From contig JANXSE010000444.1 of NCBI GenBank assembly GCA_025356695.1, positions 1-21,724 on the forward strand: a stretch of 21,724 nt of DNA. Reading direction: 5' to 3'. Source of the DNA: Betaproteobacteria bacterium. GTDB taxonomy: Bacteria; Pseudomonadota; Gammaproteobacteria; Burkholderiales; SG8-41. Both the position numbers and the translations under genes were made by a program. The stretch's first letter is position 1; every line of letters starts with the position of its first letter. Positions 7,418 through 15,335 of the stretch are shown here, in pieces. The notes below the pieces were generated by a model, which searched no databases, was not told the DNA's origin, and saw only the letters and a list, made by a program, of their open reading frames with translations.

Positions 7418-8248
7418 ATGATGATTGTCGATGCGCAGGTCCACATCTGGGCCGCCAGCACGCCTGAACGGCCGTGGCCGGCGCGCCACGCGCCGCACCG
7501 TCCGGAACCGATTACCGCTGAGGAACTGCTGTGCGAAATGAAGACCGCCGGTATCGACCGCACGGTAGTAGTGCCGCCTTCGTTCGAGGGCGATCTCAAC
7601 GACGTCGTACTCGCCGCGGCGCAAAAATATCCGGACAAAGTCGCCGCGATGGGTCGCCTTGATCCGGAGGCGCCGGACGCGGTTGCGCAGATCGCAAGGT
7701 GGAAGCAGCAGCCGGGTATGCTCGGCATGCGTTTTACCTTTCACCGTCCGTCGATGCGCCCGCTGCTGGCCGAAGGCAAAATGGACAAGGTGTGGGCGGC
7801 TGCGGAAAAAGCCGGCACGCCCATCATGCTGCTGGCGCCGCATCGCGATCTGCATTTCATCGACGCGGTGGCCGCGCGCCATCCCGGTTTGAAGCTGGTC
7901 ATCGACCACCTCGGCCTGCATGGCACCAAGGACGACGCCGGCACCGGTGAATTCGACAAGCTGCTGGCACTCGGCAAGCGCCCGAACATCGCTGTCAAAG
8001 CGAGTTGCCTGCCGGCGTTCACAACCGACAAATATCCGTTTAAGTTCTGGCATCCCTGGCTTAAGCGCGTGCACGAAGCGTTCGGCCCGAAGCGCATGTT
8101 CTGGGGTTCCGATCTGTCGCGCCTGCCGTGTCCGCTCAAGGATGCGGTGACCATGTTCACCGAACATATGCCGTTCTTTTCCGCCGAAGATATGGAATGG
8201 ATCATGGGGCGAGGCATCTGCGAGTGGATCGGATGGCAAGTTAAATGA
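7418..8248 (+). CDS. Amidohydrolase-2 family protein (pyrone-dicarboxylate hydrolase-like TIM barrel)
   Basis: 276 aa, a complete TIM-barrel hydrolase of the COG3618/LigI type. The N-terminal metal motif DxHxH reads DAQVH (Asp5, Gln7, His9), so the first His is Gln. The inner barrel His is in VIDHLG (Asp163, His164), and the catalytic Asp is in WGSDLSRL (Asp232). Relatives hydrolyse lactones or pyrones such as 2-pyrone-4,6-dicarboxylate in aromatic breakdown, or decarboxylate related acids; several work without metal, which would suit the Gln. The start is set by GGGGAG at 7403-7408. Two ATGs lie in tandem and the first has the better spacing. It lies 61 nt after the ABC exporter on the same strand. 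Confidence 0.87.
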   Translation: MMIVDAQVHIWAASTPERPWPARHAPHRPEPITAEELLCEMKTAGIDRTVVVPPSFEGDLNDVVLAAAQKYPDKVAAMGRLDPEAPDAVAQIARWKQQPGMLGMRFTFHRPSMRPLLAEGKMDKVWAAAEKAGTPIMLLAPHRDLHFIDAVAARHPGLKLVIDHLGLHGTKDDAGTGEFDKLLALGKRPNIAVKASCLPAFTTDKYPFKFWHPWLKRVHEAFGPKRMFWGSDLSRLPCPLKDAVTMFTEHMPFFSAEDMEWIMGRGICEWIGWQVK

Positions 8249-8260
8249 AGTGGCCCGGTG

Positions 8261-8410
8261 TTGTGGCGCAGGCGCCTCGCCTGCGAGAAGCACCGAGTCT
8301 CATCGACTGAAGGCTAGCCTGCATAATTGATCGCCGGCTGAATGTTTGCGCGGATAGCGCAAGCGATCGCGGCAACGGGATCGCGCGCAGGCGAGGCGCC
8401 TGCGCCACAA
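8261..8410. repeat. REPIN-like element: perfect 25-bp inverted arms around a 100-nt core
   Basis: The left arm 8261-8285 begins TTGTGGCGCAGG; the right arm 8386-8410 is its exact reverse complement. Each arm contains its own small palindrome, GCAGGCG-CCT-CGCCTGC, so the element is two inverted hairpin units facing each other. That is the architecture of REP doublets (REPINs), which are mobilised in trans by RAYT transposases. It occupies most of the 206-nt convergent gap between the amidohydrolase and the next (-) gene, so it may also act as a bidirectional transcription barrier. No gene fits within it. Confidence 0.8.
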
Positions 8411-8454
8411 TGATTACGCAGCTTTCGGCTTTGTTCTCAGCAAGCCCGGTGTGC

Positions 8455-9426
8455 TTACTCGGGCTTCAAGCCCGATGACTTGATGATCTTCGCCCACTGC
8501 GTGGTTTCGGCAGCGAGGAAGACGGTAAATTCCTGCGGCGTACTGCCGACCGGCTCGACACCCTGCGCAAGCAGTTTGTCGCGCACGTCGGCCTGTTTGA
8601 AAATTCTGGTGATTTCCTGCTGCAGGCGGCTGGCGACCGTCGGCGGTGTGCCCGCGGGTGCGAGCAAGCCGAACCACGAACTCATTTCATAACCGGGTAA
8701 ACCGGATTCGTGAATGGTCGGTATTTCCGGCGCGATCGCCGAGCGCTGTTTGCTGCCGACGCCGATCGCGCGCATGCGGCCGCTTTTCGCGTAGGGCAGC
8801 GAGGTGGCGATGTTGGGAAACATCAGCGACACCTGGCCCGCCATCAGATCCGTATACGCCGGGCCGTTGCCTTTGTAGGGAATGTGCAAAATATCGATCT
8901 TCGCCAGTGCTTTGAACAATTCGCCGGCCATATGCGGCGGCGTGCCGTGGCCGGCGGAGGCAAAGGTCAGCGTGCCGGGTCTGGCTTTCGCCAGCGCGAT
9001 CAGTTCGCGCGCATTTTTCGCCGGCAGCGACGGGTGTGCAACGACCAGCGTCGGGCCCGACATCAGAAGTGAGATCGGCGCAAAATCACGCGCCGTGTCA
9101 TACGGCATTTTTTCATACATCGCCGGATTCATCGCATGGCTGCTGCTGACCACCAGCATGGTGTAACCATCGGGTTTTGATTTAGCCACCGTCTCGGTGC
9201 CGACGATGCCGGCGGCGCCCGGCCGGTTTTCCACCACAAAATTGGCGCCGAGACTTTCGCTCAGCTTTTGCGCGATGATGCGCGCCGACAGATCCGTGCC
9301 GCCGCCGGGCGCGAACGGCACGATGATACGTACGGGCTTCGATGGATAATCCTGCGCGACCGTGTTTGCAAACGCGGCGGTCGCGAGCAGCACGATCGCG
9401 AGATGAATTGATCTGGAGTGCATCAT
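8455..9426 (-). CDS. Bug/TctC-family periplasmic solute-binding protein 3
   Basis: 323 aa. The signal peptide is cleaved after TVA (residue 24), then QDYPSKPVRIIVPFAPGGGTD, an intact binding loop, ENRPGAAGIVG, KPDGYT and LHIPYKGNG. It ends GLKPE, the commonest Bug ending. It is transcribed alone on the (-) strand, divergent from the two-Bug operon at 9545, with a 118-nt shared control region. Two ATGs lie in tandem at the start without a strong ribosome-binding site, so either may be used. Downstream, AAGCCCG and CGGGCTT (8442-8448 and 8460-8466) flank the stop codon and could form a weak 3' stem. Confidence 0.93.
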   Translation of the reverse strand: MMHSRSIHLAIVLLATAAFANTVAQDYPSKPVRIIVPFAPGGGTDLSARIIAQKLSESLGANFVVENRPGAAGIVGTETVAKSKPDGYTMLVVSSSHAMNPAMYEKMPYDTARDFAPISLLMSGPTLVVAHPSLPAKNARELIALAKARPGTLTFASAGHGTPPHMAGELFKALAKIDILHIPYKGNGPAYTDLMAGQVSLMFPNIATSLPYAKSGRMRAIGVGSKQRSAIAPEIPTIHESGLPGYEMSSWFGLLAPAGTPPTVASRLQQEITRIFKQADVRDKLLAQGVEPVGSTPQEFTVFLAAETTQWAKIIKSSGLKPE

Positions 9427-9544
9427 GATGCGTGCCTGAATGCGAGGGCACTACTGTAGCATGCAACAGCGGCGACACCGACGCAGGTATGTAATTCACC
9501 GCGGCGGCGTTCGATGGTAATGTAGCGGCATGAAGGAAAATCGT

Positions 9545-10519
9545 ATGAGCAACCGTATTCGAATTGCAGTGGTGGCGCTGCTGGTTGCGGTTGTGCCGCA
9601 GGCGGCGGCCGACACGTCCGCGAAATTTCCGCAGCGTCCGATCCGCATCGTCATCGGCTTCACGCCGGGCGGCGGCCCCGACATCACGGCGCGTTTTCTC
9701 GCGCAGAAATTGTCGGAGCGCTGGCATCAGCAGGTTGTTATCGATAACCGGCCCGGCGCCGGCGGCACCATCGCAGCGAACATCGTCGCCAACGCGAACC
9801 CCGACGGCTATACGCTGCTGTCAGTGTCGAACGCGCATGCAGTCGCCGCCGCGATCTACGCCAAACTGCCGTACGACACGCTCAAGGATTTTGCCGGCAT
9901 CACCATGACGGCGAGCGGCCCGGCGCTACTGCTGGTGTCGCCGGCGCTTGGTGTCAAAAATACCCGGGAGCTGATCGCGGCGCTGAAAGCCAAACCCGGC
10001 CAGTACAACTATTCGTCGGCCGGTGTCGGCAGCGGTACGCACTTCGCCGCCGAGTTGTTCAAGAACATGGCGGGGGTCGACGTCGTGCATGTGCCGTTCA
10101 AGGGCATTCCCGAGGCGATCACTGAAACCATAACCGGGCGCGTGCAGTTTTTTCTCTCGCCGCTGGCCAGCGCTTTGAGTCTGGCCAAGGATGGCAAGGC
10201 GCTGGCGATCGGCGTCACCGGTGCGAAACGCGCGCCGCAGATGCCTGAATTGCCGACTGTTGCCGAATCCGGCTTGCCCGGTTATCGCTTTGAATTCTGG
10301 TACGGCATGCTGGCGCCGGCGAAAACACCGCGCGCCATTGTCGATCAACTCAATCGCGAAATCACCGACATAATGCGCTCGGAAGATGTGCGCAACCGCT
10401 GGATTGCGCTCGGTGTCGAACCGGTGCCGACATCACCTGCCGAATTCGATCAGTGGATACGCGACGATATCGCGACTTCGGCGAAGCTTGCGCGTGCGGC
10501 CAACGTCAAGGCGGATTAG
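9545..10519 (+). CDS. Bug/TctC-family periplasmic solute-binding protein 4
   Basis: 324 aa. The start chosen is the ATG with AAGGA 7 nt upstream; an in-frame ATG five codons earlier (9530) has none. Signal peptide through about residue 22, then FPQRPIRIVIGFTPGGGPDITAR (a Pro in the GGGPD loop), DNRPGAGGTIAAN, NPDGYT and VHVPFKGIPEA, with Phe for the usual Tyr. The Ile-Pro after the KG motif and the ending ANVKAD set it apart from its neighbours. It is the first gene of a (+) run: the second Bug follows after 36 nt and a thioesterase after that. Two Bug proteins side by side in one operon suggest related ligands or alternative affinities, which is inference. Confidence 0.92.
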   Translation: MSNRIRIAVVALLVAVVPQAAADTSAKFPQRPIRIVIGFTPGGGPDITARFLAQKLSERWHQQVVIDNRPGAGGTIAANIVANANPDGYTLLSVSNAHAVAAAIYAKLPYDTLKDFAGITMTASGPALLLVSPALGVKNTRELIAALKAKPGQYNYSSAGVGSGTHFAAELFKNMAGVDVVHVPFKGIPEAITETITGRVQFFLSPLASALSLAKDGKALAIGVTGAKRAPQMPELPTVAESGLPGYRFEFWYGMLAPAKTPRAIVDQLNREITDIMRSEDVRNRWIALGVEPVPTSPAEFDQWIRDDIATSAKLARAANVKAD

Positions 10520-10555
10520 AAAACAGGATTCAGGATTGAGTAGAACGGGGGAGCG

Positions 10556-11521
10556 ATGAGTGGACTGAAGATGCTAGCGTGCGTGGTGCCGGTACTGTGT
10601 ACCGCAGCGGTGGCGTATGCGCAGAACTATCCGACGCGCGCAGTACGCCTGATTGTGCCTTCAGTAGCCGGCGGCGGCACCGATATTTCGGCGCGCCTGA
10701 TCGCGCCGAAAATGGGCGAGATACTCGGTCAGCAGGTAGTGGTTGAGAATCGTGCCGGTGCGGCGATGATGATCGGCGGCGAAGCGGTAGCGCGTGCCGT
10801 GCCCGACGGTTATACCTTGCTGATGGGCATCAGCACGCTGACGATCAATCCGTCGATACATAAAAAGATGCCGTTCGATGTGCTGCGCGATTTTGCGCCG
10901 GTTTCGCTGGTGGTGTCGCAACCCAACGTGCTGGTCGTGCATCCTTCGGTGCCGGTGAAAACCACGCGCGAGCTGATTGCATTCGCGCGCACACATGCCA
11001 ACCAGCTCAATTACGGTTCGGCCGGCGTCGGCTCCAACCCGCATCTGACCATGGAGCTGTTTCTCAACATGGCGAAGATCAAGATGGTGCACGTGCCGTA
11101 CAAGGGGTTGGCGCCGGCGATGATCGACACAATTTCCGGGCAATTGACCGTCATGATGTCGACCATGCTGAGCGGCATCTCCTATGTGCGCGATAAGCGG
11201 TTGCGCGCGCTGGCGGTCACCGGCGTGCAGCGCTCGCGTATCCTGCCGGATCTGCCGACGATAGCCGAGTCGGCACTGCCCGGTTACGACGCCGTGCAAT
11301 GGTACGGTGTGCTGGCGCCGGCCGGAACGCCGCGCGAGATCGTCGTCAAACTGCACGATGCGGTGACGCGCACCCTGCGCGACAACACTGTGCGCGAGCG
11401 TTTCCTTGCTGATGGCGCCGACATCGTTGGTGGCACACCCGAAGAATTCAGCGCTTATATCGCCAGCGAAACCGCGAAGTGGGCCAAGGTCATCAAGGAC
11501 GCCGGCATCAAACCCGAATAA
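10556..11521 (+). CDS. Bug/TctC-family periplasmic solute-binding protein 5
   Basis: 321 aa. Signal cleavage after AYA (residue 22), then QNYPTRAVRLIVPSVAGGGTD. The usual aromatic-x-Pro before the glycines is Ser-Val-Ala, a change directly in the ligand-binding loop. ENRAGAAMMIGG carries two Met residues where most Bugs have Gly/Ile. VPDGYT and VHVPYKGLA are intact. GGGGAG precedes the ATG. It is the middle gene between Bug 4 (36 nt upstream) and the thioesterase (19 nt downstream), so it is almost certainly cotranscribed with both. Confidence 0.93.
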   Translation: MSGLKMLACVVPVLCTAAVAYAQNYPTRAVRLIVPSVAGGGTDISARLIAPKMGEILGQQVVVENRAGAAMMIGGEAVARAVPDGYTLLMGISTLTINPSIHKKMPFDVLRDFAPVSLVVSQPNVLVVHPSVPVKTTRELIAFARTHANQLNYGSAGVGSNPHLTMELFLNMAKIKMVHVPYKGLAPAMIDTISGQLTVMMSTMLSGISYVRDKRLRALAVTGVQRSRILPDLPTIAESALPGYDAVQWYGVLAPAGTPREIVVKLHDAVTRTLRDNTVRERFLADGADIVGGTPEEFSAYIASETAKWAKVIKDAGIKPE

Positions 11522-11540
11522 TCAGCAGGGATATTTTTAA

Positions 11541-11987
11541 ATGTTAGAGGTAAAGAAATCCGCAAAGACGCCGGCCGCTCGTCGCAAGGGGGCGGCGCGT
11601 GTCATCAGCAATGCAATTTCGCGCGCGCTCGGCGTCAAGGTCATCTCGGTCGGACGCAAACAACTTCGCGCCGAGATGCGCGTTACGCCCTTGCACTTGA
11701 ACAATGCCGGCCGCGTCAACGGCGGCGTCTTGATGGCGTATGGCGATGTGGTCGGTGCAGCGGCGACGGTCGCCAATCTGAATCCCGGCGAGCGCACGTC
11801 AACGTTGGAATCAAAAACAAATTTCTTTGCCGCCGGCATGGGCCCGGTATTGAAGGCCACCACTGATCTACTGCATGCGGGGCGCACCACTATGGTCTGG
11901 CAGACCACCATCCGCAATGCCGACGGCACCCGCGTCGCAATCGTGACGCAGACGCAGATACGGCTGCCGGCGGTTTCCCGCGGCTAA
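11541..11987 (+). CDS. PaaI-type hotdog-fold thioesterase
   Basis: 148 aa. A basic 25-residue N-terminal tail precedes a single hotdog domain: LHLNNAGRVNGGVLMAYGDVVGAAA, then the ESKTNFFAAG strand and the WQTTIRNADGTRVAIVTQTQ end strand. The family hydrolyses acyl-CoA thioesters, often phenylacetyl- or hydroxyphenylacetyl-CoA intermediates. The catalytic Asp position is present (Asp69), but the HGG motif reads NGG (Asn60). It is the last gene of the Bug 4-Bug 5 operon, 19 nt after Bug 5, and is convergent with the methyltransferase-like gene 32 nt away. The role would be releasing CoA from an imported acid's thioester, by inference. Confidence 0.82.
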   Translation: MLEVKKSAKTPAARRKGAARVISNAISRALGVKVISVGRKQLRAEMRVTPLHLNNAGRVNGGVLMAYGDVVGAAATVANLNPGERTSTLESKTNFFAAGMGPVLKATTDLLHAGRTTMVWQTTIRNADGTRVAIVTQTQIRLPAVSRG

Positions 11988-12019
11988 GCGTCAGTCGCCG
12001 GCACGCACGGATTTTTGCT

Positions 12020-12919
12020 TTACCGCCTTAGCTGAAATTTTCTTGCCGGCGGCGTGCCGGCCTCGTAAAACACCGGCAGCAGGGCAGGGACCGCGACTTC
12101 GTTGCAAATTTTTCGTATGCGATAGCCTTCGATTGGCGGCTGCCAGTTCGCTTTCGATTCGCAGGTAACCTCCACACAGGAAATTTTCTTCAACCACGAA
12201 CACACCGGCGCTGCGTCGCCGTTTGCGTCCGTCAATTCTGTCAGGAATGATGAGGTCGAAAAAAACGGGCGGGTTTCCCCGTTTTCGGATTTCACATCGA
12301 CCAGAACGGTAAAAAAGTTGCCGTCCGGTTTCAGCAGGGCGAGCGCTTTTTCCATGAACAGCGAGAGATCGGTCGTGTATGAGAATCCGCCTGTTACATC
12401 CGTGATGAGCTGAAACTGTCCGAGTTCAACGGCTGAATATTCGCGCAGGCGTTTACCGGCGAGATAGCGGATCTGGCCGCTTTCCATTTGCGTGGCATTC
12501 AGCCGCCACGTTTCGGTGCGCCGGTCTTCGATGGAGATGGCGACTGCGTGCGCTTTTTTCCGCCGCTGCCCGCGTTCGCTTGAGTGCATCGCGTCGTAGC
12601 GCGGCGCGTAGTAATCGAGTACCGCCTGGCCCCTGCCGGCGCCGATATCCAGCCAGCGATCGTCTGCGCCAAGCTGTGCCAGCGCCGTATCAAATTCCTG
12701 TGGCAGCGTATGTATATAGGAGAGGAGCGAGCGGTCGATAATATAACCGTCCGGAACCTGCCCGCCTTTGCTGAGATAGATATTTGCCTGCTTCAATACT
12801 TCTTCGCTGAAGCGGGGACTGACGGCATCGCCGGCAAACGCGGCTCCGCCTGAGAGCGGCGGCAACAGCAACAGGATGGCAAGCTGTACTGCGCAGCGCG
12901 GTGGCGCGGTCGGGGGCAT
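12020..12919 (-). CDS. Exported SAM-methyltransferase-like protein
   Basis: 299 aa. The class I methyltransferase motif I is clear, WLDIGAGRGQAVLDY (Asp91 to Gly97), followed by a strand with LITDVTGGFSY and the post-motif helix ALALLKPDGNFFTVLVDV. The first 29 residues form a convincing signal peptide (hydrophobic LAILLLLPPL, cleavage AFA-G). Cysteines at several C-terminal positions (CSWLKKISCVEVTCES, plus KICNE) would suit periplasmic disulfides. SAM is not known to be available in the periplasm, so the fold may serve another purpose, or the N-terminus may be a membrane anchor. No strong ribosome-binding site is seen. It lies alone on the (-) strand behind the terminator of the hydrolase operon. 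No specific substrate can be proposed. Confidence 0.72.
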   Translation of the reverse strand: MPPTAPPRCAVQLAILLLLPPLSGGAAFAGDAVSPRFSEEVLKQANIYLSKGGQVPDGYIIDRSLLSYIHTLPQEFDTALAQLGADDRWLDIGAGRGQAVLDYYAPRYDAMHSSERGQRRKKAHAVAISIEDRRTETWRLNATQMESGQIRYLAGKRLREYSAVELGQFQLITDVTGGFSYTTDLSLFMEKALALLKPDGNFFTVLVDVKSENGETRPFFSTSSFLTELTDANGDAAPVCSWLKKISCVEVTCESKANWQPPIEGYRIRKICNEVAVPALLPVFYEAGTPPARKFQLRR

Positions 12920-12942
12920 GGCGGCTGGCCTGACGTAGTGAA

Positions 12943-12969
12943 TAAAAAAAGCGGAGACTAAACCCCGCT
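12943..12969 (-). terminator. Intrinsic terminator of the Bug 7-Bug 6-hydrolase operon
   Basis: On the (-) strand AGCGGGG pairs with CTCCGCT (7 bp, one G-U) around a 6-nt loop, and TTTTTTT follows. It lies about 90 nt after the hydrolase stop and just before the methyltransferase-like gene. Confidence 0.75.
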
Positions 12970-13059
12970 CATCTTAGAAAACTTCCGTCACCGCGCGTAT
13001 TGGGGAAACCTATTAGGTGAAATTACGTACAGTCCGCGCTTTGCGCATGCGGTGCCCGG

Positions 13060-14310
13060 CTAATAAGCCGTCCTGACGATGCGTCCGCTCGCTTCAACAA
13101 ACCAGCGCTCGCTTGCGAACGGTTGACCGGAAAGCCGCGCTTGCATCCAGTCGGCGAGCAATACGGTCGGCGCCGGTCCCATGTTCGCCGAGGGCACGTT
13201 GCCTACCGAATGGCGCGAGTCCTGATACACCACCAGCTGTTTCGGGCTTTTGAGCGTTTGCAGCAAACGTTCGGTGTGCGTGAGCGGCGACAATTCATCG
13301 GCTTCCCCCGTGACGCATAGATAAGGCGAACGCAATTTATCAACATGGCCTTCCCATGTCAGCGTTTTGCAGAACGCATCGAAGGAGGCTTCGTCGCTGT
13401 AACCGGCCATCCACATGAAGCGCTTCTTGAAAGTCGGCGAAGCTTCTTCGAATATGGTGTGGCAGGTGGGCTCAAGGCAGGTCGAGGTGACAGCACAGGC
13501 TTTGAAGCGCGGTTCACTGCACGCTGCAATGGTACCGAAAAAAGAACCGAAGCTGCTGCCGCCGACGCCGATGCGATCGGCATCCACTTCCGGTCGCGCG
13601 AGCAACCAGTCGGCGACGATGTGCGCGGCCTCGCTCCAGTTCGGTACGCTGACAGTGGTTCCCATGATGCGTGATTCATATTGACCGGGCCCTTCGAGCG
13701 AGAGCACGGCGATGCCGCGCGAAAGCCAGCGGTCGCCGTAGAGTGCGATGTTGGCTTCCTTGAAACCGTCCATGCCGGGGATCCACCAGATCGCCGGCAG
13801 TTTGCCGCCGCTGCAACCCGGTGGCAGATGCCACCAGCCGGCAAGCGTGCCGCCCTTGAACGGGATCAATACCGGTTCGACTTTGTGATCGGCGTATTTT
13901 GCATACGCGAGGTAGCAGTCGCGCTTTGATTGATTGAGCGCGCGGTTTTTGTCGCCGCAATCGTCGAACGGCCACTGCGCGGCCGCGTACTGCACGGCGG
14001 CAATAAAATAATTCGCGCGCGCGGTAACAAGCTGTTTATTTTGTTCGGCTTCTTTCGCCTTGCCTTCGCGGCGGCGCGCGCTCGTTTCGAACGCCGGCGA
14101 GAGGTCGGCGAATTTTTGTACGCGCTGACGGATGCCGGCGAAATCGGCATTGGCCTCAACGCCGCAGGGCACGTTATAGCTGATGGTGCGCGGCTGATCC
14201 CAGTCGGCGCCGACCGAACGGATGATGTTGTCGACCAGCCAGCGCTGCTCTTCCCAGCGTTTGACATGCGGTTCGGCGCTGTCGGCCGAAGGTTGTTGTG
14301 TGTTTGCCAC
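13060..14310 (-). CDS. Alpha/beta hydrolase with N-terminal helical domain
   Basis: 416 aa from a GTG start. The nucleophile elbow is GGSSFG (Ser253), the acid is in GEADELSP (Asp338) and the base in DSRHSVGN (His367), so the triad is complete and in the canonical order. Residues about 20-140 form an extra helical region before the core, as in the FrsA and 2,6-dihydroxypseudooxynicotine hydrolase group, whose members cleave C-C or ester bonds. No signal peptide is seen, so it is cytoplasmic. The start is set by AGGAGAAAC a few nt upstream of GTG at 14310; an ATG at 14343 lacks any ribosome-binding site. The same AGGAGAAAC leader precedes three other genes in the window. It is the last gene after two Bug proteins, ended by the terminator at 12943-12969. 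Substrate unknown. Confidence 0.87.
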   Translation of the reverse strand: MANTQQPSADSAEPHVKRWEEQRWLVDNIIRSVGADWDQPRTISYNVPCGVEANADFAGIRQRVQKFADLSPAFETSARRREGKAKEAEQNKQLVTARANYFIAAVQYAAAQWPFDDCGDKNRALNQSKRDCYLAYAKYADHKVEPVLIPFKGGTLAGWWHLPPGCSGGKLPAIWWIPGMDGFKEANIALYGDRWLSRGIAVLSLEGPGQYESRIMGTTVSVPNWSEAAHIVADWLLARPEVDADRIGVGGSSFGSFFGTIAACSEPRFKACAVTSTCLEPTCHTIFEEASPTFKKRFMWMAGYSDEASFDAFCKTLTWEGHVDKLRSPYLCVTGEADELSPLTHTERLLQTLKSPKQLVVYQDSRHSVGNVPSANMGPAPTVLLADWMQARLSGQPFASERWFVEASGRIVRTAY

Positions 14311-14360
14311 GATGCGTTTCTCCTGATGATAGCTGCTGAACAATGCGGTTGCGGGATTGC

Positions 14361-15326
14361 TTATTCGGGGCGGATATTGGCGCTGCGCACCAGTTTCGCG
14401 TACTTGTCGATTTCTTTTTTCACAAAAGCGTCGAGTTCCTGCGGCGAGCCGGCGACGACTTCGGCGCCTGAATCGGCGATGCGTTTGCGGATCTCAGGCA
14501 CCGCCAGTGTGCGCACCGTCTCGGTATTAAGTCGCGCGATGATGTCGGCAGGTGTGCCGCCGGTGACGAACAGCGCAAAAAAACCAACCAGTTCGTAACC
14601 CGGCACACCGGCTTCGGCAATGGTCGGCACATCGGGCGCCGACGAGAAGCGCGTTGCACCGGTCATACCGAGCGCGCGCAAACGTCCGGCCCTGACGAAC
14701 TGCAATGCATTGAGCGGACCGCTGAACATCAGCGTGATCTGGCCGCCGAGCAGATCGGCAATTGCCGGGCCGCCGCCTTTGTATGGAACGTGGATGATGC
14801 GTACGCCGGCCATGGTGTTCAACATTTCGCCCGAGATGTGCGCGGGACTGCTGATGCCGGCCGAGCCGTTGGTGAGCTGGCCGGGTCGAGCTTTGGCCAG
14901 CGCGATCAATGCGCGCATGCTGTGCGCCGGCACCGATGGATGCACAACCAGCATCAGCGGCGTGGTGGCGATCAGCGAGACCGCAGCGATGTCGCGACGA
15001 AAATCGAACGGCAGGTTGGGGTAGAGGCTGACGTTGGTGACGGCCGACGAGTTGGTCAGCAGCAGCGTGTAGCCGTCGGGAGCGGCGCGCGCGACCAGTT
15101 CGGTGCCGATGTTGGTGGCGCCGCCGCCGCGATTGTCTACGACGACGCTTTGGCGCAGGTTTTCGGCGAGCCCCGTCGCCAGTGTGCGCGCGACGGTATC
15201 TACTGCGCCGCCGGGCGCTAGCGGCACGATCATGCGTAGCGGACGGGCCGGGTAACCCTGCGCATGCGCTGTTTGCAGAGCACAGCACGTTGCGAGCACT
15301 AACGGCAGTATGAATAGACTGCGCAT
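14361..15326 (-). CDS. Bug/TctC-family periplasmic solute-binding protein 6
   Basis: 321 aa. Signal cleavage after AHA (residue 22), then QGYPARPLRMIVPLAPGGAVD. The loop has Ala-Val before the Asp, more hydrophobic than the Gly/Thr pairs in its neighbours. DNRGGGATNIG replaces the usual NRPGAG with NRGGGA. APDGYT, VHPSVP and IHVPYKGGG are intact, and it ends NIRPE. It begins 9 nt after the Bug 7 stop with little ribosome-binding signal, which suggests translational coupling. The hydrolase follows 50 nt downstream. Two Bugs head one operon here, as in the 9545-11987 operon. Confidence 0.93.
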   Translation of the reverse strand: MRSLFILPLVLATCCALQTAHAQGYPARPLRMIVPLAPGGAVDTVARTLATGLAENLRQSVVVDNRGGGATNIGTELVARAAPDGYTLLLTNSSAVTNVSLYPNLPFDFRRDIAAVSLIATTPLMLVVHPSVPAHSMRALIALAKARPGQLTNGSAGISSPAHISGEMLNTMAGVRIIHVPYKGGGPAIADLLGGQITLMFSGPLNALQFVRAGRLRALGMTGATRFSSAPDVPTIAEAGVPGYELVGFFALFVTGGTPADIIARLNTETVRTLAVPEIRKRIADSGAEVVAGSPQELDAFVKKEIDKYAKLVRSANIRPE

Positions 15327-15335
15327 CGCGGTAAC

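Noticed and set aside
7382..8293. (-) open frame opposite the amidohydrolase
   Set aside because: Arg/His-rich shadow frame of a gene with clear family motifs, and it runs into the REPIN arm.
9495..9523. Possible promoter TTCACC-N17-TAATGT before Bug 4
   Set aside because: Only 4 of 6 and 3 of 6 consensus matches; too weak to annotate.
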